Both the position numbers and the translations under genes were made by a program. A stretch of 64,000 nt of DNA from Brugia malayi (lineage: Eukaryota > Nematoda > Chromadorea > Rhabditida > Onchocercidae): the NCBI RefSeq assembly GCF_000002995.4, contig NW_025062477.1, positions 4,312,649 to 4,376,648 of the forward strand, in the 5' to 3' direction. The stretch's first letter is position 1; each line of letters begins with the position of its first letter. Positions 52,501 to 64,000 of the stretch are shown here, piece after piece. The notes under the pieces are model-generated. The model made no database searches, had not been told where the DNA came from, and saw only the letters and a list, made by a program, of their open reading frames with translations.

Positions 52501-55500
52501 AATCGTGAAAGTGAAATCGATTGATTAGTGTTTTCTTTAATTTTAAATTAAAACTTTATGATCAGATCATAAATCAACCAAAATTTAGGTAACAAAAAAA
52601 AAGAATAATTGACATTCATTACTTAAGAAAAAAGTGAAAATCAAATTTGCAACCAATTAACTGGTAATTTATGATTTAAAACTTGAATTAATTGCTAAAT
52701 CATTTTTCGATCAGTAATTTGTAATATGTAATTTAAAACCTTCTACTTTTTTTTTTTTGGATTTTAAAGTTTCACATATTTAACAAACCTCTTTCCATAA
52801 ATCTTGCTCTTGACAACTATGATCTTCAATAAATTTTTTGCGCCATATTGCATAAAATGAATAATTTTCCCAGTAATTTTTAAATTTTCCCAATTGCGAT
52901 AATGCTCGACTTTTCTTGAGCGGAAAATGTATTCGCATTAATAAATCATACGGATTAAACGATTCTTCCGGTTCTTCTTGAAAGTAATCATTGTACAAAA
53001 GGTTATTCTTATCAATTGCTTCATCATTACATCCGAAACTTAGCTAAAAAAAAAAAATAAATAAATAAACAAATTATAATTAGCAGAATAAATTTTTAAT
53101 TTCATTTTAAATTTTAATTTCTACTCTAAATATGTCCTTTTCTCATACCAATTTCAATTATTCCATAGCATTTTTCAAAAATTAATTGAAATTACAAATA
53201 TTGTCCACAATTATTTGCCATAAAAATTTTTAATTTTTACCTATAATAAGCAATCTTTAAATTAAGTATATATATATATAATCAAGATTTTTGAAGTCAG
53301 TAAATTTTTGTAATTTGTTATCACAAATTTTTAAAAATTAAATGTAAAATTAGAAATGATGAATTGTACCGCGAATTTTATAGGAACAGGTGAATTATTT
53401 GATGATCTATCAGAATTAGTTGAAGTTCGAATCGGAATTGGTAATTCCATTGAAGCTTCTGGCATATTAGCATTGCGAAAATCAATCTGATCGTTTATTG
53501 CTGGAAACTGAAGTATATCCGAATTGTAGGCATATCCTGATAAATTTGATATTAAACATTGTTTTTTGTATCCTTTTTTTTTTTTTTTAATGTCAAATTT
53601 GAAGTGATCAATTTTCAAACATTTTTTAAATAAAACATTGATTTGTTATGTAAGAAAATTCGATTTTTAATTTTAGTTTCGTTATGAAAATGGATTTGAA
53701 TTGCTGGAAATGATAAATTGTTTTACTAAAAGCAATTGAAGAATTTTGTTCGAATTGAATTTTTTCACAATATTCAACCATTTGCATTTTGGTTTTTCTT
53801 TTTTTTTTTTCTTTTTTTTTCAATCGATTCTGAAACAATGAAAATGAAAGAATGATAAATACAAAATTGCATTAAATAAAAATTGACAAATTATAAAATT
53901 TCCCTAAAAAAAATTTCAGTTCACATTGCTTTTTAAAATTACAAAAAAAAAAAAGTTCTATAAATAATTTTGTATAATTTACTAATTATAAAAAGCAAAA
54001 AAAAAAAATTGTATAATTAATTTTGTCACATTTCTATTTATTATTTAGCAAAATAATATCATTGATATTGTATTGTTGCTCAAATTTATTATTTAAAATT
54101 TCTTTCCTATTTTTTAAATCATTTTTTAATCAAAAAGTATGATATCATTAGCTCATAATTTACATAATTAATTTCACAGTGATTAATGAGCGAATTAAAC
54201 AATTAAATTAATTATTAAAAAATTAAGTTTATTCAAAAAACAAAAGAGGGTGAAAATGAAAAGTATACACGACTGATTGACTAGCCAGCATTGGTGGTAT
54301 TCATTATAAATGATGTTGGTGTTGGTTGTGTTGATGGTATTGATGATGATGATGATGGTGATGATGGTGACGATGGTGATGGTGATGATGGCAGCAATAG
54401 TAATGATGATGATGATGATATGACGATAATGATGATAATGATAATGATATTGATATATGTGAAATGTGATGTCAGTAGCGAAATAATAACGAAATGTTAG
54501 AAATAACTTTTTAGTTTTTTTTTTTTTTTTAAGTTAAAAAAATAAATAAATCATTGCTCGATAACATTTTACCTTTTTTCTTTTTCGTCTTCGTCTTTGT
54601 TTTTCTTCATTATTCTCTTGTCTATCAAATTCAATACCACAATCAAACGGAGAGAAGTTTTTCCACCTGATACCGGTTTCAGGTATATCCTTCCTTTCCT
54701 CCCCTTCCGCTCCTTTCCCCCATCCCACTTCTCTTCCTCTTCCTCCTCTTACTAATACTAATACTATTATTAACTGTATTATTATTGATAATATTATTTC
54801 ATTTGCCTTCTAATTTAATAAACATTAGTTTGAGAAACAATTAACAAAAATAATAGAACGAAAAAGGGAACGAATGCATAAAAAGAAACGAAAATGAAAC
54901 AAATATCTCTTGACGATTTTAATTCAAATAAATTCAAATCAGTCTCTTTCTTTTTATTTATTTCTTTTTTTTCTGATTGAAATTTAAAAAAAAAATTTAT
55001 GATTATTTTCAATCTATCCATGTTTGAATTTTTTCTCTGTGTATTACATATTTTGTAAATCTTTATTCTTTTCTTCTTTTATTATCATTTTATCATTATT
55101 ATTACTATATTTGTTACAAATATTATCAATTACTGCTAGGACTCTTTTTATTATTATTGTTATTGCTGCTATTATTATTCTAATCATTTTATTAACAGTG
55201 TCATTATCATCATTAATTATTGTTGTCATCAGTGGTAAACTTGTTTGTCGCATCATCAATACTGTTATGAACGAAGCTATTTGTGGAAAATTTGAAACGT
55301 TTTACTTTAAAAAATTTCATACATTGTTATTGTAAAAGCAAGTTTAGAATTTCTTTCTTACTGCCCTGTTTCCTTGTGAAACAAAGTAGGTTTCCTTTCT
55401 TGATGGTTCAGATCGTTGACTTCTTTGTCCTCGATACTGGTAGAATCTCGAGTTTGTACTGGTTCCGTTCTGTGTACGTGTACTGTGGGAGTCTTCCTAA

Positions 55501-55937
55501 AATACTTTATTTTCAAACCTCAAGCTTGGGTAATTAAACCAAAGATTAACATTAAATATTATACAACATTACAGTAATGAATTGATACATAATACACAAA
55601 TGTAACTTAATTATAAAACATTTAAAGATATAAGCAAGCTAGACACCTCGCAACCAAGTCATACCAAACAAGGAACTATAATGAATGGCTTTGTAAGGAA
55701 GAAATTGGACATTACAGTAATGAATTGATACATAACACACAAATGTAACTTAATTATAAAACATTTAAAGATATAAGCAAGCTAGACACCTCGCAACCGA
55801 GTCATACCAAACAAGGAACTATAATGAATGGCTTTGTAAGGAAGAAATTGGGAGGGATTTTATGGGTGTTAAGGTTACAAAGTGGATTAAAGTCACTTAA
55901 ACAATAGTCTTTGTTCATTATATTGTAGCTTCGCCAT
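46584..55937 (-). CDS. Two-pore-domain potassium channel, TWK family (K2P)
   Basis: Predicted leak K+ channel subunit of the plasma membrane. Exons: 55897-55937, 55362-55496, 54573-54747, 53727-53829, 53370-53536, 52789-53043, 50391-50547, 49291-49448, 48707-48843, 48370-48469, 47870-48028, 47185-47397, 47008-47070, 46584-46733; about 670 aa. A long cytoplasmic N-terminus (about 1-290) includes a Lys/Arg-rich stretch near 110-131. TM1 is about 299-321, pore 1 filter TVGYGN (343-348), TM2 about 358-380, TM3 about 408-431, pore 2 filter TIGYGD (449-454), TM4 about 463-488. The C-tail has the nematode TWK signature VWFGG-KMSVSELLY, then charged helices. The ATG has a strong context (CCACAATGG) 5 nt after TGTAG. 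Uncertain points are the exon 3 acceptor (several nearby AGs), the exon 5 acceptor, and the exon 12 donor, which needs GC-AG at 47184-47183 or an internal GT at 47223. The cap between TM1 and pore 1 is nearly absent. Confidence 0.92.
49421..49587. repeat. 83-bp tandem duplication spanning K2P exon 8 acceptor
   Basis: Copies at 49421-49503 and 49504-49587 differ by scattered substitutions and small indels. Both carry TTGCAG then GTTAC on the minus strand. The proximal copy gives GYGN; the distal copy reads GYSN and then runs to a stop. Confidence 0.9.
50548..52788 (-). other. Large K2P intron 6, no internal gene seen
   Basis: 2.24 kb of AT-rich sequence between the N-terminal exon and the TM1 exon. 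I looked for a missing cap exon and found none, and the flanking exons already join in phase within TM1. Confidence 0.6.
54332..54452. repeat. GAT-rich microsatellite in K2P intron 3
   Basis: An imperfect GAT/GGT trinucleotide array on the plus strand, in the intron between K2P exons 3 and 4. It makes a spurious Asp-rich plus-strand frame. Confidence 0.85.
55566..55851. repeat. 143-bp tandem duplication in K2P intron 1
   Basis: Copies at 55566-55708 and 55709-55851 differ at only about two positions (AATACA/AACACA and CCAAG/CCGAG). It is notably less AT-rich than surrounding intron sequence, with GCAAGCTAGACACCTCGCAA in each copy. No coding frame or known RNA is recognised. Confidence 0.93.
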
Positions 55938-55942
55938 TGTGG

Positions 55943-55944
55943 CT
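55943..55944 (-). promoter_or_regulatory. Possible trans-splice acceptor of K2P mRNA
   Basis: AAATGTAG on the minus strand ends at 55943, 5 nt before the ATG at 55937. A leader this short suggests splice-leader addition. Confidence 0.35.
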
Positions 55945-55945
55945 A

Positions 55946-58900
55946 CATTTATATTGACGAGTTGATTTTTTCTTATATAAAGTAAAATAATTTCATTTAT
56001 TACAAATTTGACAATTTTTTAATTTTCAACTATTCATCATGTGATAATATATATATATATATATATATATTAAATGCAGCTTCTTTAAGCAAAAATTTAG
56101 AATTTAATCAGTCATTCATTGTAGGTACAATATCTGAATTAATAAATCAAACAAAATAAATGAATTATATGTTTGAAATTATAGGTTTATTTAGAAAAGG
56201 TTGTATTTAATTATAATTACGAATTATAATTACGGCATTAATTTGCAATTACAATTAATAATCATACTGAAATTATAATTAAAATAATTATAATGTAAAA
56301 AGGAAATGGAATGGATATAAATAAAAAAAAAAAAAAAAAAATATTTTAAGAAAACTAAACTGTTTCTTCAAAAATGTTTGCTATTCTTGAATTGATGAAA
56401 TTTCTTAAATGAGAAGAAAAGAATCTAAAAGTGAAAGACTAAAAATTACGAAAACTAATTGCTTCGAACATTAATAAAAATTCTTATGTAATTAACAAAA
56501 TTTCGCATTTCTAACGTCACTAACATCGTTGTTTCTCTTTTATGACTAAAGTATTATTCTTGAAAACTTTACTTTTACGTAAATAGTTCAACAACAAATA
56601 AAAATATTGCATTAAAAATCGTGCACAAAAAATTAAAATTTACAAATTTGATCAATAGAATATCAAAAATTTTTAAAATACATTATTTCATGTAAAATTG
56701 AGATCAAATTAAAATGCCACGTTGTATTATGATCTCAAAATGTTAAAATTTAAAGGGCAATAATTGATTGCTATTTAAACTATTGTTTAAGCAAACAATC
56801 AAATAATGCTAATCTAAAAGAATTGCTTTCATTTATTTTTGATGTATTAGAAAATTGAGAAATCGAGCTACTAAATTTACTACGTACGTGTTCACGGTTA
56901 ATTTCTGAAAGCAAGATAGAATGAATATTAATATAAAATTAATTAATTGAATAACTTCCAAAAGATCTAAACATTTTGTAAAAAATTACTAAATTACAAA
57001 AAAAAAAAAACCTTTCTTTGTTTACTGTTCAACAAATTTAACTAAAGAAATTTAAATTAGCATATTTAAACTTTATAATGAAATTTATGAAATGATTGTT
57101 CCATCATTTATAGTAAATTATTTCTTTTAATGATTATCCTATGTCACAGATTAGCCGTTTTCGACAATTTTTTTGCTTAATCATTAAGCCTTCATTATTT
57201 TGTCGTATTGCAGTTTGCTAATTAGTAATTATCATCGATAAGGTCAAATGCTATGAATTGTTAAGGTCAAGGTTTACTAGATGTTCCACAAAAATTACTT
57301 GTAATTACTGAGAGAATGAAATGAGCAATTTGTGATAATAGCATTCTTCTTGTATTTGTATTAACAGTTTTAAAATTATCATTTAATATTCAGATTATCA
57401 ATGTTTTCAAATGTTAACATTTTGATTTATTCAAAAGCAATATTTAGATCAGTAATCATTAATAGTACATTATTTTTAACATTTTTATTAATATTGAAAA
57501 TTTAAATTTAAATCTCGAGAATTAAATTTTAGATTTTAAAATATTTTCAAAAAGAAAAAATTTGGAATTTTTAAAGTTATATTTGGATAAAAATTATTGC
57601 GAATTAAGGAGACTAAAAGACATTTACATTTAGAAATAAATTTACGATAATTAGAGATTGAAAAAGAGCAAGGAAATAGTGAGGATAGTTAAGAGACATG
57701 ACATTTTATAAAGTAGCATACTATTTGAGATTGCATTATGTCGTTAGTACTGTAAAAGTGGTGACTAGAGATAGCAGGCAAATATGAAAGAATATTGCTT
57801 GCCAAGAGACAACAAAGATTGATAAGATTTGTACAAGTTATGTTGATAAGATCAATCTGCCATACTATATCTTAACAGGAAAAAAAAAATATTCTAATCA
57901 AATATTTCTTGTTTGATATATTGCTTTTTCCTTTTCCTTTTTTTTTTCGGAATTTAGAAAAATTAAAACTCTTTAATCCGGAATGTACCATAATTTTCCT
58001 GATTCTGTGAATATATAACAATTAAATTTTAATACATCTCAATCCTAGCTTCTCAATATTCATAATTCTTGTGATTGTTGGATGAGATGACTTCTTGACC
58101 TGATTTTGATAGACGGAAAAAAAAGGAAAAGATGTTCGGTTATTGCGACCATATCCTGAAAACGATTTATGCATGTACTCATTCTGTCAAATTGTCACAT
58201 TACTTTGTCAAATTGATCTATTATTCATAAATTACAAACAGATTCAATCCTCAATTGTAATATATGTTAGGTTATTTGACTAATCAAATTTGAAAAAAAA
58301 AAACTATTTTATTGCCTTTCATAGATTTTCCTTTTTTTTTTGCAGTACTATTTTTGAAATTAATTTTAATCAATTATTTCATAGTTATTACTCATTTGCT
58401 CTTTTTATGTTTTATGCAAATTTGCAAATTATATGGAAATTGCTTAAATGTTAGAGTGCAGATTATTAATGCATAGATCACATATTATATCTTTATCTCT
58501 TTCATTTTTTTTCTTTTTTTTTGTGTTTTTTGTTTTTTTTTTTTACATATTTATTTATTTATCTGAGAATGAAATTTAATTTAAGTCCAATTTAAGGTGT
58601 GAAATTTATGGATTATAAATAGAATTGAATGAAGGTTATTCTTAATGATATGTTTCTAATGATAATAAAAAGTAGGTTAGCTTTTTTTCTTTTACCCTTT
58701 TAAAATTTTCATTCGTTTTATTAATTCATTTTTTGTATCATTCATAATATTATACATTTTGATATATGCGTAAACATTTAGGATTTAAATAAATTTAAAA
58801 GTCACTTAATAAGATTAGTATATCGTATATTTCTGGACTACTTTAAAGTTAAATGGAAATTTTTTGAAAATTTTCATGAGAAGAAACAAGAAATAATTAG

Positions 58901-59020
58901 GAAATCCTTTAGTCTGATTTTGAGAAATTCGCTAGATGTTATCATCCAATTCGATCTCTTACTTTACTCATTAACTTTCAATCTCTCTGTTTTACTCATT
59001 AACTTTTGATTTTGTTGGCT
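55946..59020. other. Upstream flank of K2P gene, no gene seen
   Basis: AT-rich intergenic DNA with a TA run (about 56048-56071). Two AGGTCA half sites lie at 57241-57246 and 57264-57269, on the opposite strand from the TGACCT sites further out. Promoter elements may lie close to 55950 but none is distinctive. Confidence 0.45.
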
Positions 59021-59029
59021 TAGTAATGT

Positions 59030-59511
59030 TGACCCTGCTTGACCTTTCAAGGATCTATTGTGTAATTGAAGATGTAGTTAATTAAATTTAGTAGATATTC
59101 TTGTAACACAATATCTGCGTTTAATTATATCAGAAAGGAATTTCAATTGTTGATTAGAAATTTTGACATATACTTTACTTCAAAATGTAATAAACGAAAG
59201 CTAATAATAATTATAGTTCAGCTAATGGTATTTTTTGCTTCATTATCCCGAGATTTCTCAATTATCGAGAGAGGGAAGAAGGAATAAAATTTAAAAATCT
59301 GTGTAGCTTGTGCCAAAAATTAAGATGACCCGAAAGGAAACAGGTTCAAAGGTAAATTCATGAAAGGAACAACAACAATGACCTTTTCCACTGGTCACTC
59401 CTCTTGTAACATTCATTAGTTGCAAATAAATGACTGAAAGCGATTTTTTCCTCATCATCCTTATGACCTTTGGTATTCAGTAGCTTGCTGATATTTGACC
59501 TCGATTGACCT
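59030..59511. promoter_or_regulatory. Cluster of TGACCT half sites including two DR4 pairs
   Basis: TGACCC-4-TGACCT at 59030-59045 and TGACCT-4-TGACCT at 59496-59511, with single TGACC(T) sites at 59326, 59379 and 59464. All are in the same orientation. This is about 3.1-3.6 kb upstream of the K2P start and is a candidate nuclear-receptor-bound enhancer; function is inferred only. Confidence 0.35.
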
Positions 59512-59519
59512 TCGCCCGG

Positions 59520-62500
59520 AAACATTTTATATTAATCGTTTTTCCTTTGATGTATTAGGAAAATTTTCCAAGCAAAAAGCGATTCATTCATATTTTGCAT
59601 AATCTTTCTTTTTAATTTTTTCGAAATATACAAAGTTCATTTTTCGTTTCATATTTGTGAAAAATAATTTTTTTTTTTTTTTAAAATGACATTTAATTAA
59701 ATGAATAACTGCTAAATTCATTAACGATTTAAAATCTATTCAATAATTCATAATATCATTAGTTAAAATAAATTATAAATCGTTACTTAAATCATTATCA
59801 AACAAATTTATTCAACAAATTCGCAATCATCACCTAAATAATATTTAAAGTCGTATTTAAAGTTGCACGTACCATTTTAAGATGCTTATCTTAAAAATTT
59901 TTAATTTGGATCTAATTTTTTGGTATTACTTTTTGTCATCAAAAAAAAAAAAAAAAAAGTGGATCAAAATTAATTGCTAATTTCTGTTCCACTTCCGATT
60001 TTGTCTTGACATGAAAAAGAATTCTGACAAACGAAGTACGATAAATGTTTCTGCATTAAATGTAATGTGATGAAGTATTTCACAAAAAAAAAAAAAAAAA
60101 AACCTGTAAAATATTTTTTTTTTTTCAATTTAATTCAATTAAATTAAATGAATTTCTATTAACATTATCGTAATGTAAATAAATTAATATATTCAATTAA
60201 CATTTATAGATGAAGATTAATTCTAAAAATTCTACAAATTGTGAAATAAAAGGAAAAATAAATGAGCACTATAAAAAAGAGAAATATCATTTGGTTACCA
60301 GTAGTATCTAGCACGAACATAAACAGATAAGTTTATTTATAATTTTAGTAATTATTTTTGAAATTGAAAACATTTTTTTATCGATCTTAATTATTTCAAC
60401 GCTAAACATAATTGTTGAATTGATGTAATAAATTATTTTTGTGAAAAAATAAGATAAATTAATGCAGGTTAAATAAGAAAATATATGATTAATGTTAAAC
60501 AATTTCAAGTAGTCAATTTAAGTTGAAATGAAAAAAAAAAAATAAATATAAAGAGAAGAACGAAAATAGAAACAAAAAACAAACTAAATTAAACTAAAAT
60601 AAACTAAAAAATTATAGATAAATGCATTCAGAAATAAAATTAAATTGAAATAAAAAAGAGAAAATTGGAGAAAGGAAGAGAGAGAGAGAGAGAGAGGAGG
60701 GGAAGAGAAGGAAGAATAAAAAAGGCTTATTTTTATGTCATCGTCTCAAAAAGTTAATTTCCGGTAAAATGCATCAAAAAAAAAGTCTCTCAAATGTATG
60801 ATAAAATTGCTATTAGCCTCTAATTTTAAACACAGCAAACTTTACGGAATGATTGGAATTCTCGAACTAATTGATGTTTGAGAAAAGCAAAAAAAAAAAA
60901 AAAATGGGAACTGTAAAAGGATTGAATTAAATTGTGTAAAATATAGCAAATGAATTAAATATTGATTTATAGAAGAATTCAATTATTTATACAGTTATTT
61001 ATATTCAATTATTATTTATCAGTTATTTCAATTATTTATATCATTAGTCATTGTATTATACTATTTTCTTTCTTATTTAATTTTTTTTTTATATTAAGTA
61101 AAAATTTTTCATACATATTAATATATGATGTTATAAATATTATCGTTTCTTTTTCTTAATACATGTATTGATATTACCACTTTTTTTTTTTAAAGAATTT
61201 CCTTTTATAATTAATTTTAGACTTATAATAATAATAATTTCAATTGATTATGTTTCTCTTAATTTCACTCTTCTTTCAAAGTAGTATTTTCAAATTGCTT
61301 TCATTTTACATCACTTTTGGATAAAAATTTTAATGTCAGATACACGTTGCCACATTTGAAATGTATATATAATTTTTTTTTTTGAATATTTTTTATGTTT
61401 TCATGTGGTTTTTTTTTTTTTTTTTTATATATTTTTAAAACATATATAACTCTTCTAGAATATTTTACAACTTTTTTTTTCATAAACACAGATTTCATAT
61501 ATTTTAAAGACGTATTTTATATTTTATACATTTTGTATAAATTATTTACTTTAACTTTTTGTGTAATACATTTTCTACACTTTGTATATTAATTAATTAT
61601 TAGAAAATGAACATAAAATTTGCAATTAATTCAAGAAAGAAATAAAATTAAATAAAAGATTGTTAGTTGGACTGAAAAGCATTGTTATTTGCCATAGATA
61701 TGGATGAATGGGACGAGAAGGGAAAACACGGCTCTGTCCGTTTCATTTAGTACCACACATACTATTTCTGTTCTTCTTTCTCTTTTCTCGCTCTCTCTTT
61801 CCCTCTCTCCTTTCTTCTCTTTCTTCATCTTTCACTTCTCTTAGGCTTTCTCTTTTCTCATCTTGTTTTAAACCTTTTTTAATAGCTTATGTGTGTAAAT
61901 GATGATGATGGTGAAAAATTCCCCTTTCTTTGCTCTCTTTCATTTTCTCTCCCTCTCCCTTTCCCTTTCCCTTTCTCTTCTCTCTCTCTCTTCATCTACT
62001 CCTATATTTGTTAGTAAATAAAAAGCTGAAAAGGTTTCATCTCTGGTACTCTACTAGAGATGAATGATAATGTTTTCTTATCTATTCTCAAGACGTATTT
62101 TGAAAGAAAAAGAAAAAAAGTGTCGCACTTACTCCTACTGCTATTACTTATTAATTACTTTTACCTATTAATTTACTTTAACATATCGACAATTAGTAGG
62201 TTAATTTCAGGTTCAGTAGCATTACCTACTACTACTATACAATATGAAGGAAAAAAAGGAAAATGGAACCTTTTCAATGAATGGTGAGAATATGGTCGAG
62301 CAAGGAAGGAGAGAAAGACGAAGCAATCGAAGAACCATCATTTGGTTGTGTTATTATCTGTCTGTTTGTGTGTATGTCTGTCTGTGTATGTGTGTGTGTG
62401 TGTGTGTGAATGTAAGCGGACACTCTGTTAGTATTTAGTGTGGTACCATTGTCTGTTGAAACGAGGTTAGATGGACGGACAAGCGGACGGTTGATGGGAA

Positions 62501-64000
62501 AGGAGAACGGATGGACGGATTAAGAAGACGGATGATCTGAAGTAGATGAGTGAGTGGGTTAATAGTTGGGTGCGTGGGTGGATGTATAGGGTGTGGTGGT
62601 GGTTGATCTATTTCAATCTAACGTTTTAAGCTAAGAGCATTAGCAGTATTACTACTAGTATTACTACAATTACTACTCATTCTTATTTACAATCAGTTGA
62701 TTTACTTAATTAATTAAATTCATACCTCAGATGATCATCACCTCATGATTATTTTTACTTTTTAAATTTTTATTGTTATATGTTTCAGTCATCACTTTGC
62801 TAAATTTTTTTACCTAAAAAATACACTCAAGAATGATATATATATATATGAATAAGGAATTATAAAATTTATTTACTATCAATTTATTTCTTCGCTTTTT
62901 CCACTTTAATGATTCAATTGATAGGTGGAGTATTCTTTAGTTGATCTCATTTCAATTGGTTTTTCTTTTTTTTTTTTTTTTTTTTTCAAAAAAAGGTTTG
63001 AATTCTTCAAATATTATTGACATAAAAGCTGCCAGGATAACATTCTATAATAATCAGTCTAAAACTTGATTATTATTATTATTATTGTCAACATTATTAC
63101 TAGTATTGTTATACTATTATCACTATTAGTAATCAACTAATTAATTAATTAGTTGATGATTACTACGTATTTAATTATATACTCTATATTATTATACAGT
63201 TATGATTGATGACTTAATGAATGATATGCAATTTTATGTTTCAAAATAGAGATTCGTTGTTGTTTCATTATTTTTCCTTAAATTTAGCTTGATTTAAAAA
63301 ATTCATGCGTAAACGAAGAGTGAAAGATTAGATTAGAAGAAAAATTAAAATGTATAATATTTCTGGGAGGAAATGAATAAAAAAAAGAGACAATATTTTG
63401 ATGTAAGTTGAAAAGTTAGTTATGAAATAGAAATAATTATTTTACTAGAATGTGAGAGAATAATATGTAAGCATAAATAAGTTTTATACATCATTAAATC
63501 ATTAAACTTAATATTGTCACTTTTATTATTATCATTAGTATCATCATTCTTACTTATTATTATTATTCTTATTTGATATTATCATTCTTACATAATCTTA
63601 TCATAAACTCTATGAATTTATTGATATCTTTGGTTGGAAATTTTAAATCATAATGACCTAAGCATAGTAGATTTGCTTTTATTTATTCGATAAAAGAAAT
63701 TGGACTGATCTAAGCTTATTACTTTAAGCTGCTAAAAATTTAAGCCTTAAAATACTTTTTGTTTGTTTATTTGTTTTTTTCTTTTTTTGTGATGCGAATA
63801 TGAACGAATTTGTTTTCATATTTAGCCATTTGTGGTTTGAAAGACTTTTGACTGTGTCGATGGTAAATTTGATTGATTTGTGACCTTGCAAATCGTTGTT
63901 CATATTTTAAATGACCAACCAAGGATAGTTTGTTATTTAGCTCATTTCTATTGGTAAATGAGGTGATGAATAATTAATGGTTGCGTTTTTAATTTAAACA
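59520..64000. other. Right-end intergenic region, no gene seen
   Basis: AT-rich with GA/TC tracts (about 60678-60696, 61785-61815, 61940-61992), a GT run (about 62386-62408), a GGAC/GGAT-rich stretch (about 62470-62535) and a TA run (about 62837-62850). The open frames here are homopolymer or pyrimidine-tract readings. No exon, tRNA or transposon is supported. Confidence 0.5.

Noticed and set aside
54291..54500. Asp-rich plus-strand frame
   Set aside because: It is the GAT microsatellite within a K2P intron.

Overview
This window is nuclear DNA of an animal, almost certainly a nematode. It is extremely A+T-rich, full of homopolymer tracts, GA/TC tracts and trinucleotide microsatellites, and its genes are cut into many small exons with GT..TTTCAG-type introns. 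The protein families point the same way: a TWK-type two-pore potassium channel, a short FER-like SH2 tyrosine kinase and an SLC17 carrier of the kind expanded in nematodes. The species cannot be named from sequence alone.

Layout. Positions 1-25.8 kb are a near gene-less stretch. One exon-like segment at 1209-1385 (minus strand) may be the start of a gene running off the left edge. A tRNA-Gly(GCC) lies at 25804-25874. Then come four well-supported multi-exon genes, reconstructed here exon by exon with consistent splice phase: a MYST histone acetyltransferase (minus, 27917-32472, 13 exons, 490 aa); an SH2-tyrosine kinase (minus, 34518-37586, 8 exons, 441 aa); an SLC17-like transporter (plus, 39255-45078, 11 exons, 522 aa); and a TWK/K2P potassium channel (minus, 46584-55937, 14 exons, about 670 aa). 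From 56 to 64 kb I see no gene, only repeats and clusters of nuclear-receptor-type half sites.

The transporter locus also holds RNA polymerase III genes, all on the opposite strand: initiator tRNA-Met in intron 2, a complete SRP (7SL) RNA gene of about 301 nt in intron 5, and tRNA-Gln(CTG) just past its stop codon. The SRP RNA shows up as an isolated GC-rich island and carries a spurious 152-codon open frame on the other strand.

The most unusual recurring pattern is a set of small tandem duplications at intron-exon boundaries. Three copy a complete 3' splice site (30 bp in the transporter, 83 bp in the channel, about 39 bp in the kinase), and in every case use of the extra acceptor would give a premature stop. 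Other points are a K2P channel with almost no cap between TM1 and the first pore, an SH2 domain whose phosphotyrosine-binding arginine is glutamine, a PIP-box-like motif at the N-terminus of the MYST enzyme, and three DR4-type direct repeats of TGACCT/TGACCC. No CRISPR array, operon or prokaryotic mobile system is present.
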